DNA of 9,326 nucleotides from Acidisphaera sp035272265. Its GTDB lineage: Bacteria; Pseudomonadota; Alphaproteobacteria; Acetobacterales; Acetobacteraceae. The stretch lies in the NCBI GenBank assembly GCA_035272265.1, contig DATEQV010000499.1:1-9326 (forward strand). Direction: 5' to 3'. A program made the position numbers and the translations under genes. A model generated the notes under the pieces. It had not been told where the DNA came from and searched no databases. It was given only the letters and a program-made list of their open reading frames with translations. This document shows, in pieces, positions 1 to 7,456 of this stretch (position 1 is the first letter of the stretch; the number at the start of each line of letters is the position of its first letter).

Positions 1-2156
1 CCGTCGGTAATGACGGCGAGCAGGATGTCGTCGCCCTTCTGTGGCCTGCCCGTGCGTTCCTCGATCTCCTTGATGCGTCTGGCCAATAACTTCTGATAGG
101 CCCGGAACGCGTCGCTCGCCTCGGCCGTGATGAGCTGACGCTGGCCGCCCCTGATGCGAGGCAGTTTCAGGTAGTCCCGCAGATCATCCTTGAGCACGAC
201 ATCCGCGACGGTACGGAGCATGTCGATCAGCTCGGGGACGTTGACGAACTGCGAGAAACGCTCGACCGGCTTGTAGCTGCCGGAGGGCTGCAGCTCGAGC
301 TCGGTGCGGGTGTCGCCGAAAGCGGCCGCCCACGCGTCGAACTCGTGAACGCCGCGCTCGTACAACAGGCCCTCGTCCTGAAACCGCAGCAGGGTGAACA
401 ATTCGCCGAGCGTGTTGGTGATCGGCGTGCCGCAGGCCTGCACCAGCGCCCGCCGCGGGTTGATCGTCTCGACGAAGCGCGTCTTGACGTAGAGGTCCCA
501 GGCGCGCTGCGAGCCGTCCGGGTCGACGCCCTTCAGGTTTGTCCGGTTGGTTGCGAATGACAGCTTCCTGAATTCTTGCCCTTCATCGACGACGACCTGG
601 TCGATCCCGAGCTCCTGGATCGTCAGCATGTCGTCGCGCCGCTCGGCGATGGTCTCCAGCCGTTCGGCCAGGCGCTCCTTCATCGCCTCGAGGCGCTTGC
701 GGGTAATGCGGTCCTCGCCCTCGGTGTTTTCCGCGAGCTGTGCGTAGGTCTCGATCTGCGCCTCGATGATCGACTTCTCGAAGGCCGCCGGCACCGCGAT
801 GAAGCGGAAGGCCGAGTGGGTGATGATGATGGCGTCCCAGCACGCGGTGGCCGCCCGTGCGAGGAAGCGGGCACGCTTGTCCTTGGTGAAGTTGGTCTCG
901 TCGGCGACCAGGATGCGGGCGGTCGGATAGAGCTGCAGGAACTCGCGGCTAGCCTGGGCGAGGCAGTGGCCGGGCACTACCAGCATCGCCTTGCTGATCA
1001 GGCCGAGGCGCTTCTGCTCCATGACGGCCACGGCGATGGAATAGGTCTTCCCGGCGCCGACCGCATGGGCGACGTAGGTGCTGCCGGCGCTGATGATGCG
1101 CCAGATCACCCGCTTCTGGTGCGGATAGAGGCGGATGATGTCGCTGGCGCCGGGCAGGGTCAGATGCCGGCCGTCGAAGTGGCGCGGCACGAGATTGTTG
1201 AATTTGTCGTTGTACAGGCGCGAGAGGCGGTCGGCGCGGTCCGGGTCGGTCCAGACCCATTGTGTAAAGGCCGTCTTGATCTTGTTCAGCTTCTCCTTGG
1301 CCGCCTCGGTGGCCTCGGGGTTGAGCACGCGGCGTTCGCGGCCGTCCTCGATGATCGTGTCGTAGATCTGCGGGGTTGCGCCGTTCAGCGCATCATGCAG
1401 CAGCTGGCCAGCGTGCCGCCGCGGCGTGCCCCAGTCCGACGTACCGCACGCGGTGCCGGCGAAGCAGTCACCGGCGACACCCCATGCGGCGACCTCGATC
1501 GTGTGGAAGATGCGCACCGCGCCGCCCATCACCTCACGGACGAAGGCCTCGATGACATCGGTCGGCAGCCAGGGAGCGCCGAGCTTCGCGGTAATGTCGG
1601 ACGGCGGGACGTCGCGCGGTTGCACCTCGAGTAGTGCGGTGACGTTACGCTCGAACTGTCGATCGAGTGCGGCGGCCGCCTCGGCGGCTGCGAGCTTATG
1701 CCGCACCGCTCCCGACAGGTAGGCGTCGGCGGTCTCCCATTGGTGCGTCATCGGATTGCGGAAGACGGCATTCCCGAGCTGCGCAAAGGCTTCCTCGGGA
1801 GTGCAATCCAGCAGCTCGCCGAGCCGCTCGGGATCGACGAAGCCGAGGTCATTCAAGGTCACCGCGAGGGCATCGGCGGCCGTTGTAATGATTGGCGTGG
1901 CGGGCGGGGAGATGACGCGCTCACGAAAGATCGGCCCCATGCGCGCCACGCCGCTGCCGAGGTCATAGTCCTCGATCGAGGCGACTAGCCAGCAGTCGGG
2001 ATCGTCCGCGAAGTGGGCGAGATTGGGCCGGCGATGCTGTTCGCGTTCCTCGCCGGTCTCCTGGTCGGCGATGGTGGTGACGACGGTGTGGTTGATCGGC
2101 CCGTAGTGGCGGATGAAGGCCGAGTAGGCGCAGCGCAGGCGGACCTGCGCCTCCTG
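1..2156 (-). CDS. SNF2-like helicase half of a DarB-like methylase/helicase, downstream of an in-frame TAG, partial
   Basis: This is the direct, same-frame continuation of the methyltransferase ORF after the amber codon at 2157-2159. I translated every codon from 2156 to 3 and found no other stop and no frameshift, so the reading frame runs off the left edge. It opens with a conserved-looking stretch (AFIRHYGPIN). A helicase domain 1 follows: Walker A VGAGKT at 1044-1061, Walker B-type DEGQEF at 570-587 and a motif III-like ACGTPITNT near 412-437. Helicase domain 2 lies outside the window. The architecture matches large polyvalent methylase/helicases such as phage P1 DarB, which protect incoming DNA from restriction (family knowledge). 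If the TAG is a true stop, translation would have to restart, for example at GTG 1949 or ATG 1940, but I see no convincing ribosome binding site. It may therefore be untranslated remnant. Confidence 0.8.
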
Positions 2157-2159
2157 CTA
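2157..2159 (-). other. In-frame amber codon splitting the methylase/helicase
   Basis: The TAG follows the codons for AQAAGQP and is followed in the same frame by QEAQVRLRCAYSAFIR. Both flanks look like conserved protein, with no indel or loss of coding character. From family memory the expected residue here is tryptophan after QP, which would make this a single G-to-A change (TGG to TAG). That ancestral residue is inference and was not checked by alignment. Confidence 0.75.
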
Positions 2160-3806
2160 GGGCTGGCCCGCCGCCTGGGCGCGCAGCACGTCGCGCACCG
2201 CGTCACGGACCGGCAACAGGGCGCGAATGATCCTCGCGGCCTTGGAACTGATGCCCTCGCCTGTCTTGCCGGTCTTGATCGCGACCGGCACCGAGGCGCC
2301 GCTGATGATCTGGCAGAGGCGGCCGCCCTGGCCGACGTGATAGCTGCCCTCCTTGATGGTCGCACCGTCGGCCGCGCGGCCGACCTGGATCGCGGGCTCC
2401 TCCTCGGCGTCGGCGGCGAGGGCATCCGGATCCGCGGTGAAGATGCCGGCCGGAAGACGTGCGAAGGCGGCGTCGAGCTGCGCCTCGAGCGGACCGGCAT
2501 CGGGAAGCGGGCGACAGGTGTAGAAGAGGCCAGGACCGTAGATGCCACGGCGCTGGCCGTGCGTGCCCAGCACCATCTCGGGGTGCGAGGCAAAGTATTC
2601 GTTGACCATGACGACGCCGCGGCGGAGATGGCGGGGCTCCGCGGCTTGGTCATCCGGCGACGGAGCGTTGTCATCGCCCGACGCGAGATCCGTCTCGTCC
2701 GTGTCATGCTCGTCGTCGAGGTCGCCTGCGCCGTCGTCGACGCTGATCTCGCGCAGCTTCATCCAGGCATGGCCGGCCGGTGCTGCGCCGTCCGGCCGGC
2801 GCTGGAAGACGATCACGTCGACGACGACCTCGGTACCGGCCGTCGCTTGCATGCTGCTCTCGGGCAGCCGCACGGCGCCGATCAGGTCCGCCATGCCGCC
2901 GATGTGCTCGCGCGCCGTCGCACTCGCCTTGTCCATCGTGCCGGTGCTGGTCACGAAGATAGCCAAGCCGCCGGCACGCAGCCGGCTGATCGAGCGGGCA
3001 ATGAAGTAATCATGCAGGCGCAGGCCGAGTGAGGCGGTCGTCGGATCGGCGCGCACGACCCGATCGGCGAACGGCGGGTTCCCGATGGCGAGATCGAAGT
3101 CGCCGCCGAGTGTGCTTCTCGCGTAGTCCTCACAGCGTACCCGGGCCTGCGGATGAATGAGCCGGGCGATACGTGCAGTGACCGGATCGTATTCGACGCC
3201 GGTGAGGCGGGTTGTGTCGCGCAGCTCGGCGGGCATCAGCGCGAAGAACAGGCCGGTGCCCATGCCGGGCTCCAGCACGCGGCCGGCGGTGAAGCCGAGA
3301 CGCAGCACCGCGCGCCAGATCGCGCGGATCGACGGTTCTGGCGTGTAATGAGCGTATTGAGTGGACCTCTGCAGTGCCGCGTAGTCGGCCGGCGTGGTCG
3401 CGTCGGCGAGGCTCTTGCCGATCTCCTCCCAGCCTGGACGGAAGCCGTCGGCGCCGGGCAGCGCGAAGGCGTTCTGCGCCAGCTCGGTCGCGCCGAAGCC
3501 GATGAAGCGCAGCAGCCGTTCCTGCTCTTCTTCTGTCGCGGGCCGACCTTCGTCCTCGATCTGCTTGGAGAGCACAATCGCGGCGATGTTGTCGCGTGCG
3601 CGGGCCGGCCAGCCGCGTGCCAGTCCCCGATCGCCGTCGAGCGCGTAGTTGACGCCGGCGCTCCGGGCATCCGGAGGGTGCGTGACCTGGGTTGGCTCCT
3701 CATGCGCCTCGCCAAGCGGTTCGGCGTCCGGGATGGGCGCTGCGACGGTCCACCCGAGGGCGGAGTTGTCGAACAGGCTGAGGGTGTATTGAGCGGCGTC
3801 GGGCAC
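2157..3806 (-). CDS. N6-adenine DNA methyltransferase domain, N-terminal part of a DarB-like methylase/helicase, ended by an in-frame TAG
   Basis: A 549-residue ORF with a GTG start and a Shine-Dalgarno-like GGAGAG about 5 bases before it. Residues 178-185 (LEPGMGTG) form the SAM-binding motif I, and residues 243-246 (NPPF) are the catalytic motif IV of gamma-type N6-adenine methyltransferases. A conserved-looking region (GRPATEEEQERLLRFIGFGA) lies near residues 88-107. An acidic linker spans about 357-390, followed by a block VNEYFASHPEMVLG (401-414) that I associate with this family. The ORF stops at TAG 2157-2159, but the same frame continues at once into a helicase domain, so this is probably half of a protein well over 1,200 residues long. 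It would be expected to methylate DNA while moving along it, as an antirestriction factor. It lies 119 bp downstream of the DUF6876 gene and may share its transcript. The methyltransferase assignment is secure; the DarB-like role is inference. Confidence 0.85.
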   Translation of the reverse strand: MPDAAQYTLSLFDNSALGWTVAAPIPDAEPLGEAHEEPTQVTHPPDARSAGVNYALDGDRGLARGWPARARDNIAAIVLSKQIEDEGRPATEEEQERLLRFIGFGATELAQNAFALPGADGFRPGWEEIGKSLADATTPADYAALQRSTQYAHYTPEPSIRAIWRAVLRLGFTAGRVLEPGMGTGLFFALMPAELRDTTRLTGVEYDPVTARIARLIHPQARVRCEDYARSTLGGDFDLAIGNPPFADRVVRADPTTASLGLRLHDYFIARSISRLRAGGLAIFVTSTGTMDKASATAREHIGGMADLIGAVRLPESSMQATAGTEVVVDVIVFQRRPDGAAPAGHAWMKLREISVDDGAGDLDDEHDTDETDLASGDDNAPSPDDQAAEPRHLRRGVVMVNEYFASHPEMVLGTHGQRRGIYGPGLFYTCRPLPDAGPLEAQLDAAFARLPAGIFTADPDALAADAEEEPAIQVGRAADGATIKEGSYHVGQGGRLCQIISGASVPVAIKTGKTGEGISSKAARIIRALLPVRDAVRDVLRAQAAGQP

Positions 3807-3925
3807 TGCTGCTCTCCAAGCGAGCGCGCGCCGGCGACGCGGCGCAGCGTGATGCGGGGGGTGTGGGATGGCCGGCTGTCCGGCTGCGCGAACCGCGCGC
3901 AGTCCGATGGCCGGGAGGTCAGCCG

Positions 3926-4315
3926 TTAGTATTCGCTTGGCAGCAGCAGCGTGCCGTCGATCAGCCAGAGGCTGAACTGATCGAGTGGGAAGTCCGTGTA
4001 GAGGATGGCGTGCCGGAGCAGTTCGACTTCGTCGCCGTCGGTGACGGTCAACGCCGCGCTTCGGCTCGGGTTGACGGTCAAGGTCCAGACCTGGAACCCG
4101 GCGTCACGCAGGTTCGGATTGCGGCAAAGCGAGGCGATCGCGTCGAGCAGCCAGTGCGCGCCCGCGGCTTGTGCGAGATGTTCGACCCCCGGCGTGTAGA
4201 TGAAGCGCTTGGTCCAGTGACGCACGCGTTCCAGCGAGCCGACGTGCATTGCCAGTTCGCTCAGTAGTTCGCGCTGCCTCTGCTCCACGTTCGGCGTGGC
4301 GGCGGGATGTGTCAT
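3926..4315 (-). CDS. DUF6876 family protein
   Basis: A 129-residue protein. I chose the ATG at 4315, giving MTHPAATPNVEQ, because the upstream extension of the open frame to 4579 reads through the GC-rich palindrome and looks non-coding. A weak GGGAAAG precedes this start. Recognisable blocks of the DUF6876 family are FIYTPGVEHLA (38-48), GAHWLLDAIAS (52-62), FQVWTL (74-79), YTDFPL (106-111) and the terminal LLLPSEY (123-129). The biochemical role of this family is unknown. Such genes recur in plasmid and island regions next to antirestriction genes. It is intact, ends in TAA, and sits 119 bp upstream of the methylase/helicase on the same strand. The gap between them holds two short GC hairpins (3871-3884 and 3884-3902) without a T-run, so I do not call a terminator there. 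Confidence 0.8.
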   Translation of the reverse strand: MTHPAATPNVEQRQRELLSELAMHVGSLERVRHWTKRFIYTPGVEHLAQAAGAHWLLDAIASLCRNPNLRDAGFQVWTLTVNPSRSAALTVTDGDEVELLRHAILYTDFPLDQFSLWLIDGTLLLPSEY

Positions 4316-4601
4316 GGTCTGCTTTCCCAGTCTGTTGCTCAAGACCGCCTCCGTCGGCCGCTGCGCAGCGCGCGCGGCAAGGGCGCCAGCCGGTGCAGCC
4401 GGGCCGCGAAGCGGCCCCTTGCCGCGCGCGACGGCGCAGTGGAACCGCCGGCGTGGAGCGTCCGACGTTTGCGTGCGAGCGCGCCGGATGAGTCCCTGCC
4501 GATTGTTCAGAGTGGGAGGATCCGGGACGAGATCAGGATCGCGTACGGCCTGTGTGGCGAGGCTGGCTGACGCGGCCAATCCGGCTTAATGTCCGCACGC
4601 C
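4316..4601. promoter_or_regulatory. Divergent intergenic region between DUF6876 and the metallopeptidase
   Basis: This 286-bp gap separates two genes transcribed away from each other, so it should contain promoters for both. I cannot assign -35 and -10 boxes with confidence in this GC-rich DNA. Its main feature is the structured inverted repeat at 4370-4429. It also holds one GANTC site (GAGTC, 4490-4494), the sequence methylated by CcrM and read by GcrA in Alphaproteobacteria. One such site in this length is expected by chance. The open frames crossing the gap look non-coding. Confidence 0.5.
4370..4429. repeat. Structured inverted repeat, copy 1 (predicted three-way junction)
   Basis: The outer arms GCGCGCGGCAAGGG (4370-4383) and CCCTTGCCGCGCGC (4416-4429) are perfect reverse complements of 14 bases. 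Between them lie two smaller hairpins: CCGG/CCGG (4390-4393 with 4399-4402) and GCCGC/GCGGC (4403-4407 with 4411-4415). The pieces abut without conflict, giving a cruciform or three-way RNA junction. A related element is at 7514-7556. This copy begins 54 bp upstream of the DUF6876 start. A function as operator, 5' UTR element or mobile repeat is inference. Confidence 0.75.
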
Positions 4602-5054
4602 ATGCCGGACCCGCACACATCGGACCAACTGCCGAGCATCGACGACATCGCCGCAATGGCGGAGCGAGCCCTGGCCGAGATTCCCGAAGAGCTGCGCATT
4701 CACCTGGACGGTGCAATCATCGTCGAGGACCGTGCCGATGACGAAACGCTGCGACGATTGGGAATCACATCGCCCTGGCATTTGCTCGGCCTCTATCGTG
4801 GCGTGTCCCTGCCGCGTCGGAGCGTCATGCAGATCGCCCGTTATCCGGATCAAATCTTTCTGTTTCGCGGACCGATCCTGCGGCAGTGGCTGGGATCAGG
4901 CGATGACTTGTTCTGCATTGTTCGAAACGTGCTGATCCACGAGATCGGGCACCATTTCGGCTTCAATGACGAAGAGATCCGCGCATTGGAGACGCAGCCT
5001 GACACCGACCCCAGCGAGCAAGGGCTGGGTCGTTCACTGCCGCCGTCGCCGTGA
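4602..5054 (+). CDS. Small zincin-like metallopeptidase (PF06262/DUF1025 type)
   Basis: A 150-residue protein, the only clear plus-strand gene. The active-site helix LIHEIGHHFGFND (111-123) contains HExxHxxGxxD: H113, E114, H117, G120 and D123, so the zinc ligands would be H113, H117 and probably D123, with E114 as the general base. Other family features are LLGLYRGVSL (61-70) and PDQIFLFRGPIL (82-93). It has no signal peptide, so it is probably cytoplasmic. The natural substrate of this family is not established. The ribosome binding site before ATG 4602 is weak, and I chose this start because PSIDDIAAMAERAL near the N-terminus looks family-like. The last 20 or so residues look like a non-conserved tail, and they overlap the 3' end of the convergent GcrA gene by 92 bp. 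Confidence 0.85.
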   Translation: MPDPHTSDQLPSIDDIAAMAERALAEIPEELRIHLDGAIIVEDRADDETLRRLGITSPWHLLGLYRGVSLPRRSVMQIARYPDQIFLFRGPILRQWLGSGDDLFCIVRNVLIHEIGHHFGFNDEEIRALETQPDTDPSEQGLGRSLPPSP

Positions 5055-5541
5055 GCGGGCTCGCAATGGGAGCAGCGCCCCGTCCCGCCGATGGCTTCTG
5101 GTAGGCGATGCGGCAGTGTTCGGGGCAGTATGGCTCGCCGGCTTGATTCGGCCTCTCGCAGAACCGGAACGACGGCGTTCTTGGCTGGCCGATGGGCCAG
5201 CAGCACGGGAGCTTGCCGAGCACGACGGGAGCGTCGATGCGCGGCAGGATGCGCGCCGTCTTTGGCTGTGCCGATTCCGCCGGGACGCTGCGCAGGGGCA
5301 TGAGATCGGCGAGGCGCGGGCAGCGCGGACGGGGGGCGGCACGTGGCTTGCCGGACCCGCCACGGCGGATCGGTGATGGGCGTGCGGGCAGGTCGAGGCG
5401 GTGCGCCTTGCCGACGACGGCGTTCTTGCTGACACCCAGGCGTCGGCCGATTTCCGCGGTCGAGTGTCCCGCAGCCCACAGCGATCTGAGTCTGGTGACG
5501 ACCTGATCGGTCCAGTCGAAGCCGTTCGATGATTGCGGCAT
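4963..5541 (-). CDS. gcrA: GcrA family cell-cycle regulator, accessory copy
   Basis: A 192-residue protein with a strong AGGAGG site 6 bases before its ATG. The N-terminal helix-turn-helix (about residues 10-51) reads WTDQVVTRLRSLW, then STAEIGRRLGVSKNAVVGKA, close to GcrA. The C-terminal domain has the family signature CCWPIGQP (113-120), FCERP (127-131) and YCPEHCRIAYQ (138-148). Chromosomal GcrA works with sigma70 RNA polymerase at promoters methylated by CcrM at GANTC (established). Here the gene lies 15 bp after the preceding gene and is last in an ArdC-led cassette, so it is more likely an element-borne paralogue than the housekeeping copy. About 44 residues follow the usual end of the family (AYQ); they are Ala/Pro-rich, look unconserved and overlap the metallopeptidase gene on the other strand. 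The family call is firm; its regulon is unknown. Confidence 0.88.
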   Translation of the reverse strand: MPQSSNGFDWTDQVVTRLRSLWAAGHSTAEIGRRLGVSKNAVVGKAHRLDLPARPSPIRRGGSGKPRAAPRPRCPRLADLMPLRSVPAESAQPKTARILPRIDAPVVLGKLPCCWPIGQPRTPSFRFCERPNQAGEPYCPEHCRIAYQKPSAGRGAAPIASPLTATAAVNDPALARWGRCQAASPMRGSLRH

Positions 5542-5556
5542 CGATGTCCTCCTTCC

Positions 5557-6096
5557 TCAAACGGGGGAATGCGCTCGCGTCGTGCGAACGGAGAGCGGTG
5601 ATCGGTCGGTGGACCGGACGGTCCTACGGTCGTCCCAGCCAGCCGCGCGGATCGGCTTCCGGCTGGTGGCTTCCAGAGCCGTTGCGTCGGCGGCGTCGAT
5701 GGTGATGCGGGCAGGTCGCACCGTCCCGGCGATGATCAAAAGCCGGCCGTGTTCGAAGCCGTGCAGCAGATCGAGGAGGTACGCGGGATCACCGGGCAGC
5801 CAGCGGTGATTGTTCCAGTAGCTGAGCAACGCGCAGCGAAGGTCCGGAGAGAGGGCTTCGACGGCGCGACGGGCACGGCACCAGTCGCGTGCGCGCCGGT
5901 CCCTCCGCGCCTGCTCGCTGGTATCGAAACCGGCGATGCGCTCCAACATGACCGTCTCGATCGATGGCTGCTGTTCGGCGACAAGCCGTGCCAGAAGCGG
6001 AAGCGCATCCCGTTGCCGCTGCTGGGATCGCGCCGCGGCCGCCCGCTTGCGGTCGGTGACGGTGTAGCGGCAGCGTTCGCGGCGCCGGAATCTCAT
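5557..6096 (-). CDS. Conserved hypothetical protein, ArdC-cassette member
   Basis: A 179-residue basic protein of unknown function. I prefer the ATG at 6096 (MRFRRRERCRY) over an alternative at 6123. It has a GGGGCGGAG site 3-5 bases upstream, and its ATGA overlaps the stop of the preceding gene (TGA 6093-6095), a classic translational coupling. Features are an Arg/Gln-rich N-terminal third (TDRKRAAAARSQQRQRDALP), a central Arg-rich segment (RRDRRARDWCRARRAVEAL) and a block ALLSYWNNHRWLPGDPAYLL followed by DLLHGFEHGRL. The last block resembles proteins I remember from alphaproteobacterial islands, but I cannot attach a family name. The C-terminal 35 residues are Arg/Thr-rich and probably variable. 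The basic character could suit nucleic-acid contact, which is speculation. GcrA follows after 15 bp. Confidence 0.7.
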   Translation of the reverse strand: MRFRRRERCRYTVTDRKRAAAARSQQRQRDALPLLARLVAEQQPSIETVMLERIAGFDTSEQARRDRRARDWCRARRAVEALSPDLRCALLSYWNNHRWLPGDPAYLLDLLHGFEHGRLLIIAGTVRPARITIDAADATALEATSRKPIRAAGWDDRRTVRSTDRSPLSVRTTRAHSPV

Positions 6097-6443
6097 CGCT
6101 CCGCCCCGTGCTGCGCGCGACACTCCCCAGCGAGTTCGTCGAGCAGGGCTTCGGCTTCTTCCCAGATCGCTGGCCGCCAGTCGCCCATGCGGGCATGCCA
6201 GATGCGCAGGACTTCGAGGATCTGCCTCATGCGCGGCGCGGCGAGGATGAGACGGACGGTTGCAACGTCGTCCTCATCGAGTAGTGACACCGCATAGCCA
6301 TCGCTCCGGTGACGGACCAGGTGACCTGGGACGGTGCAGATGATGCGGCCGTCAGGCGCGGCGTCCATGTCGCGAACCTCGACCGGGCCGTCGTGACCGG
6401 CCCTCACGTTGCGTAGCGCGACCGTCCATGTGACGCGGGCCAT
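6093..6443 (-). CDS. Conserved hypothetical protein, ArdC-cassette member
   Basis: A 116-residue acidic protein of unknown function. The ATG at 6443 overlaps the ArdC stop (TGATG), and GGAGG lies 7 bases upstream inside the ArdC coding end. A GTG one codon earlier (6446) is also possible. The middle (DDVATVRLILAAPRMRQILE) resembles the ANARLIAAAPxLLxALE motif seen in many small phage and plasmid proteins, although it is more divergent here. The C-terminal part looks helical (WRPAIWEEAEALLDELAGE). There is no signal peptide, membrane segment or catalytic signature. Its stop overlaps the next start (ATGA), so ArdC and the two following proteins are probably made in fixed proportion. I see no basis for assigning a function. 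Confidence 0.7.
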   Translation of the reverse strand: MARVTWTVALRNVRAGHDGPVEVRDMDAAPDGRIICTVPGHLVRHRSDGYAVSLLDEDDVATVRLILAAPRMRQILEVLRIWHARMGDWRPAIWEEAEALLDELAGECRAQHGAER

Positions 6444-7456
6444 CACGCGGCCTCCTGCAACGACGCGGACGCGATGTAAGATGGTTCTGCATGCGCCTCG
6501 TCGGAACCGGCTTGCGGCTGAGCGTGTTCGTCGTCACGTGTGGGTCGTGCGAAGTCGGGATGGAAGGCGAGCAGGTAGTCGGCGATGCGCTGCGCGTCGG
6601 AGGCGGCGCGGAATATTTCTTTTCGGTCGCTTCGCAAGATCGTCAGCCGGTTTGAAATGTAACTAGCGCCGTTGGTCCAGTCGCAGTCCTCGATGCCTAG
6701 GGTAGCGCACAGGAACACCTGGGCCAGTTCCGCAACGATCTCTTCCCTGGCATAGTCGGCTGAGCCGAAGCGTCCGGAGAGATCGCGGTTCAGTTTCGTT
6801 GCGCGACCGGACCGGTGCGCTTGCTCGTGAAGTTGTACGCTAGCGAAGGCAGCAGCCGAGCGGAACGCGTTGGCGGCCGGCAGTTGGATCTGATCGGTCC
6901 GCGGCGAGTAGAAGGCCTGATCGCCGCCGGTGCGTATCACCGCGCCGCTGTTACGCGCGATCGTCGCAGCAGCCTCGGGCGTGCGCCAGGGAGCTTCGCC
7001 TGGATCGGGTGCGACGTAGGGCGGGATGCCGTCGATCTGCGACGCGTGAAACAATGTGAACGCCCGCAGCACCGGGACGAACTTGCGTCCGACATCGTCG
7101 CCGTCGCTGTCGCGATCGCCGATCTCGATGCGCTTGTAGAAGAACCCGGTCGTGCCGCGCGATCCTTTGCGCACCTGCCAGCCGCGCTCGGCCGCTTGTC
7201 TATAGGTCGCCCAGCGCGGATCGCCGCTGGCGAGCGCGACCGGGGACATGCCGAGGATGAGGGTATTGACGCCGCGGTAGTGGGCGCCGGTCGACGCGTT
7301 TTGCGGCATCATCGGCCCGCCCGCCTTGCCGCTGTCCCATGGCTGGCGCCAGGGCGGGGTTCCGGCCTCCAGGGCGGCGGTGATCTGCGCCGTCACCTCT
7401 GCGTAGTGATCGCGACGGGTGCGCCCGTCGTCGGAGCCGCTGCCTGCATTGCGCAT
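6443..7456 (-). CDS. ardC: ArdC-like antirestriction protein with zincin domain
   Basis: A 337-residue protein, ATG start with GAGAGGG 7 bases upstream. Residues 16-145 form the N-terminal ssDNA-binding domain: HYAEVTAQITAALEAGTPPW, RGVNTLIL (61-68) and a KGSRGTTGFFYKRIE block (97-111). Residues 200-295 form the zincin-like metallopeptidase domain, with HEQAH (210-214) supplying HExxH and a third ligand probably among the glutamates of REEIVAELAQVFL (237-249). ArdC of plasmid pSA binds ssDNA and protects it from host restriction during conjugation (established for the family). HEQAHRSG is a slight departure from the common HELAHWTG, but the catalytic residues are intact. It heads a four-gene overlapping cassette ending in GcrA and is preceded by a structured repeat. 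The Asp/Glu/His-rich C-terminal 30 residues are probably disordered. Confidence 0.9.
   Translation of the reverse strand: MRNAGSGSDDGRTRRDHYAEVTAQITAALEAGTPPWRQPWDSGKAGGPMMPQNASTGAHYRGVNTLILGMSPVALASGDPRWATYRQAAERGWQVRKGSRGTTGFFYKRIEIGDRDSDGDDVGRKFVPVLRAFTLFHASQIDGIPPYVAPDPGEAPWRTPEAAATIARNSGAVIRTGGDQAFYSPRTDQIQLPAANAFRSAAAFASVQLHEQAHRSGRATKLNRDLSGRFGSADYAREEIVAELAQVFLCATLGIEDCDWTNGASYISNRLTILRSDRKEIFRAASDAQRIADYLLAFHPDFARPTRDDEHAQPQAGSDEAHAEPSYIASASLQEAA

Noticed and set aside
576..1634. Long plus-strand open frame (352 codons) antisense to the helicase
   Set aside because: It mirrors the helicase coding frame in GC-rich DNA, has a Gly/Asp/Leu-rich composition with no recognisable motif, and the opposite strand carries clear Walker motifs.
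2013..3032. Long plus-strand open frame (339 codons) antisense to the methyltransferase
   Set aside because: It overlaps the real gene with NPPF and motif I on the minus strand, and its translation is low-complexity shadow sequence.
3871..3902. Short GC hairpins between DUF6876 and the methylase as a terminator
   Set aside because: No T-run follows the hairpins on the minus strand and the stems are only 5-7 bp, common by chance at this GC content.
4316..4579. N-terminal extension of the DUF6876 frame up to 4579
   Set aside because: It reads through the structured inverted repeat, and the family-like protein begins at the ATG at 4315.
4850..5560. Minus-strand 236-codon frame overlapping GcrA
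   Set aside because: It is a shifted frame of the gcrA region; the GcrA frame has the family motifs and the strong ribosome binding site.
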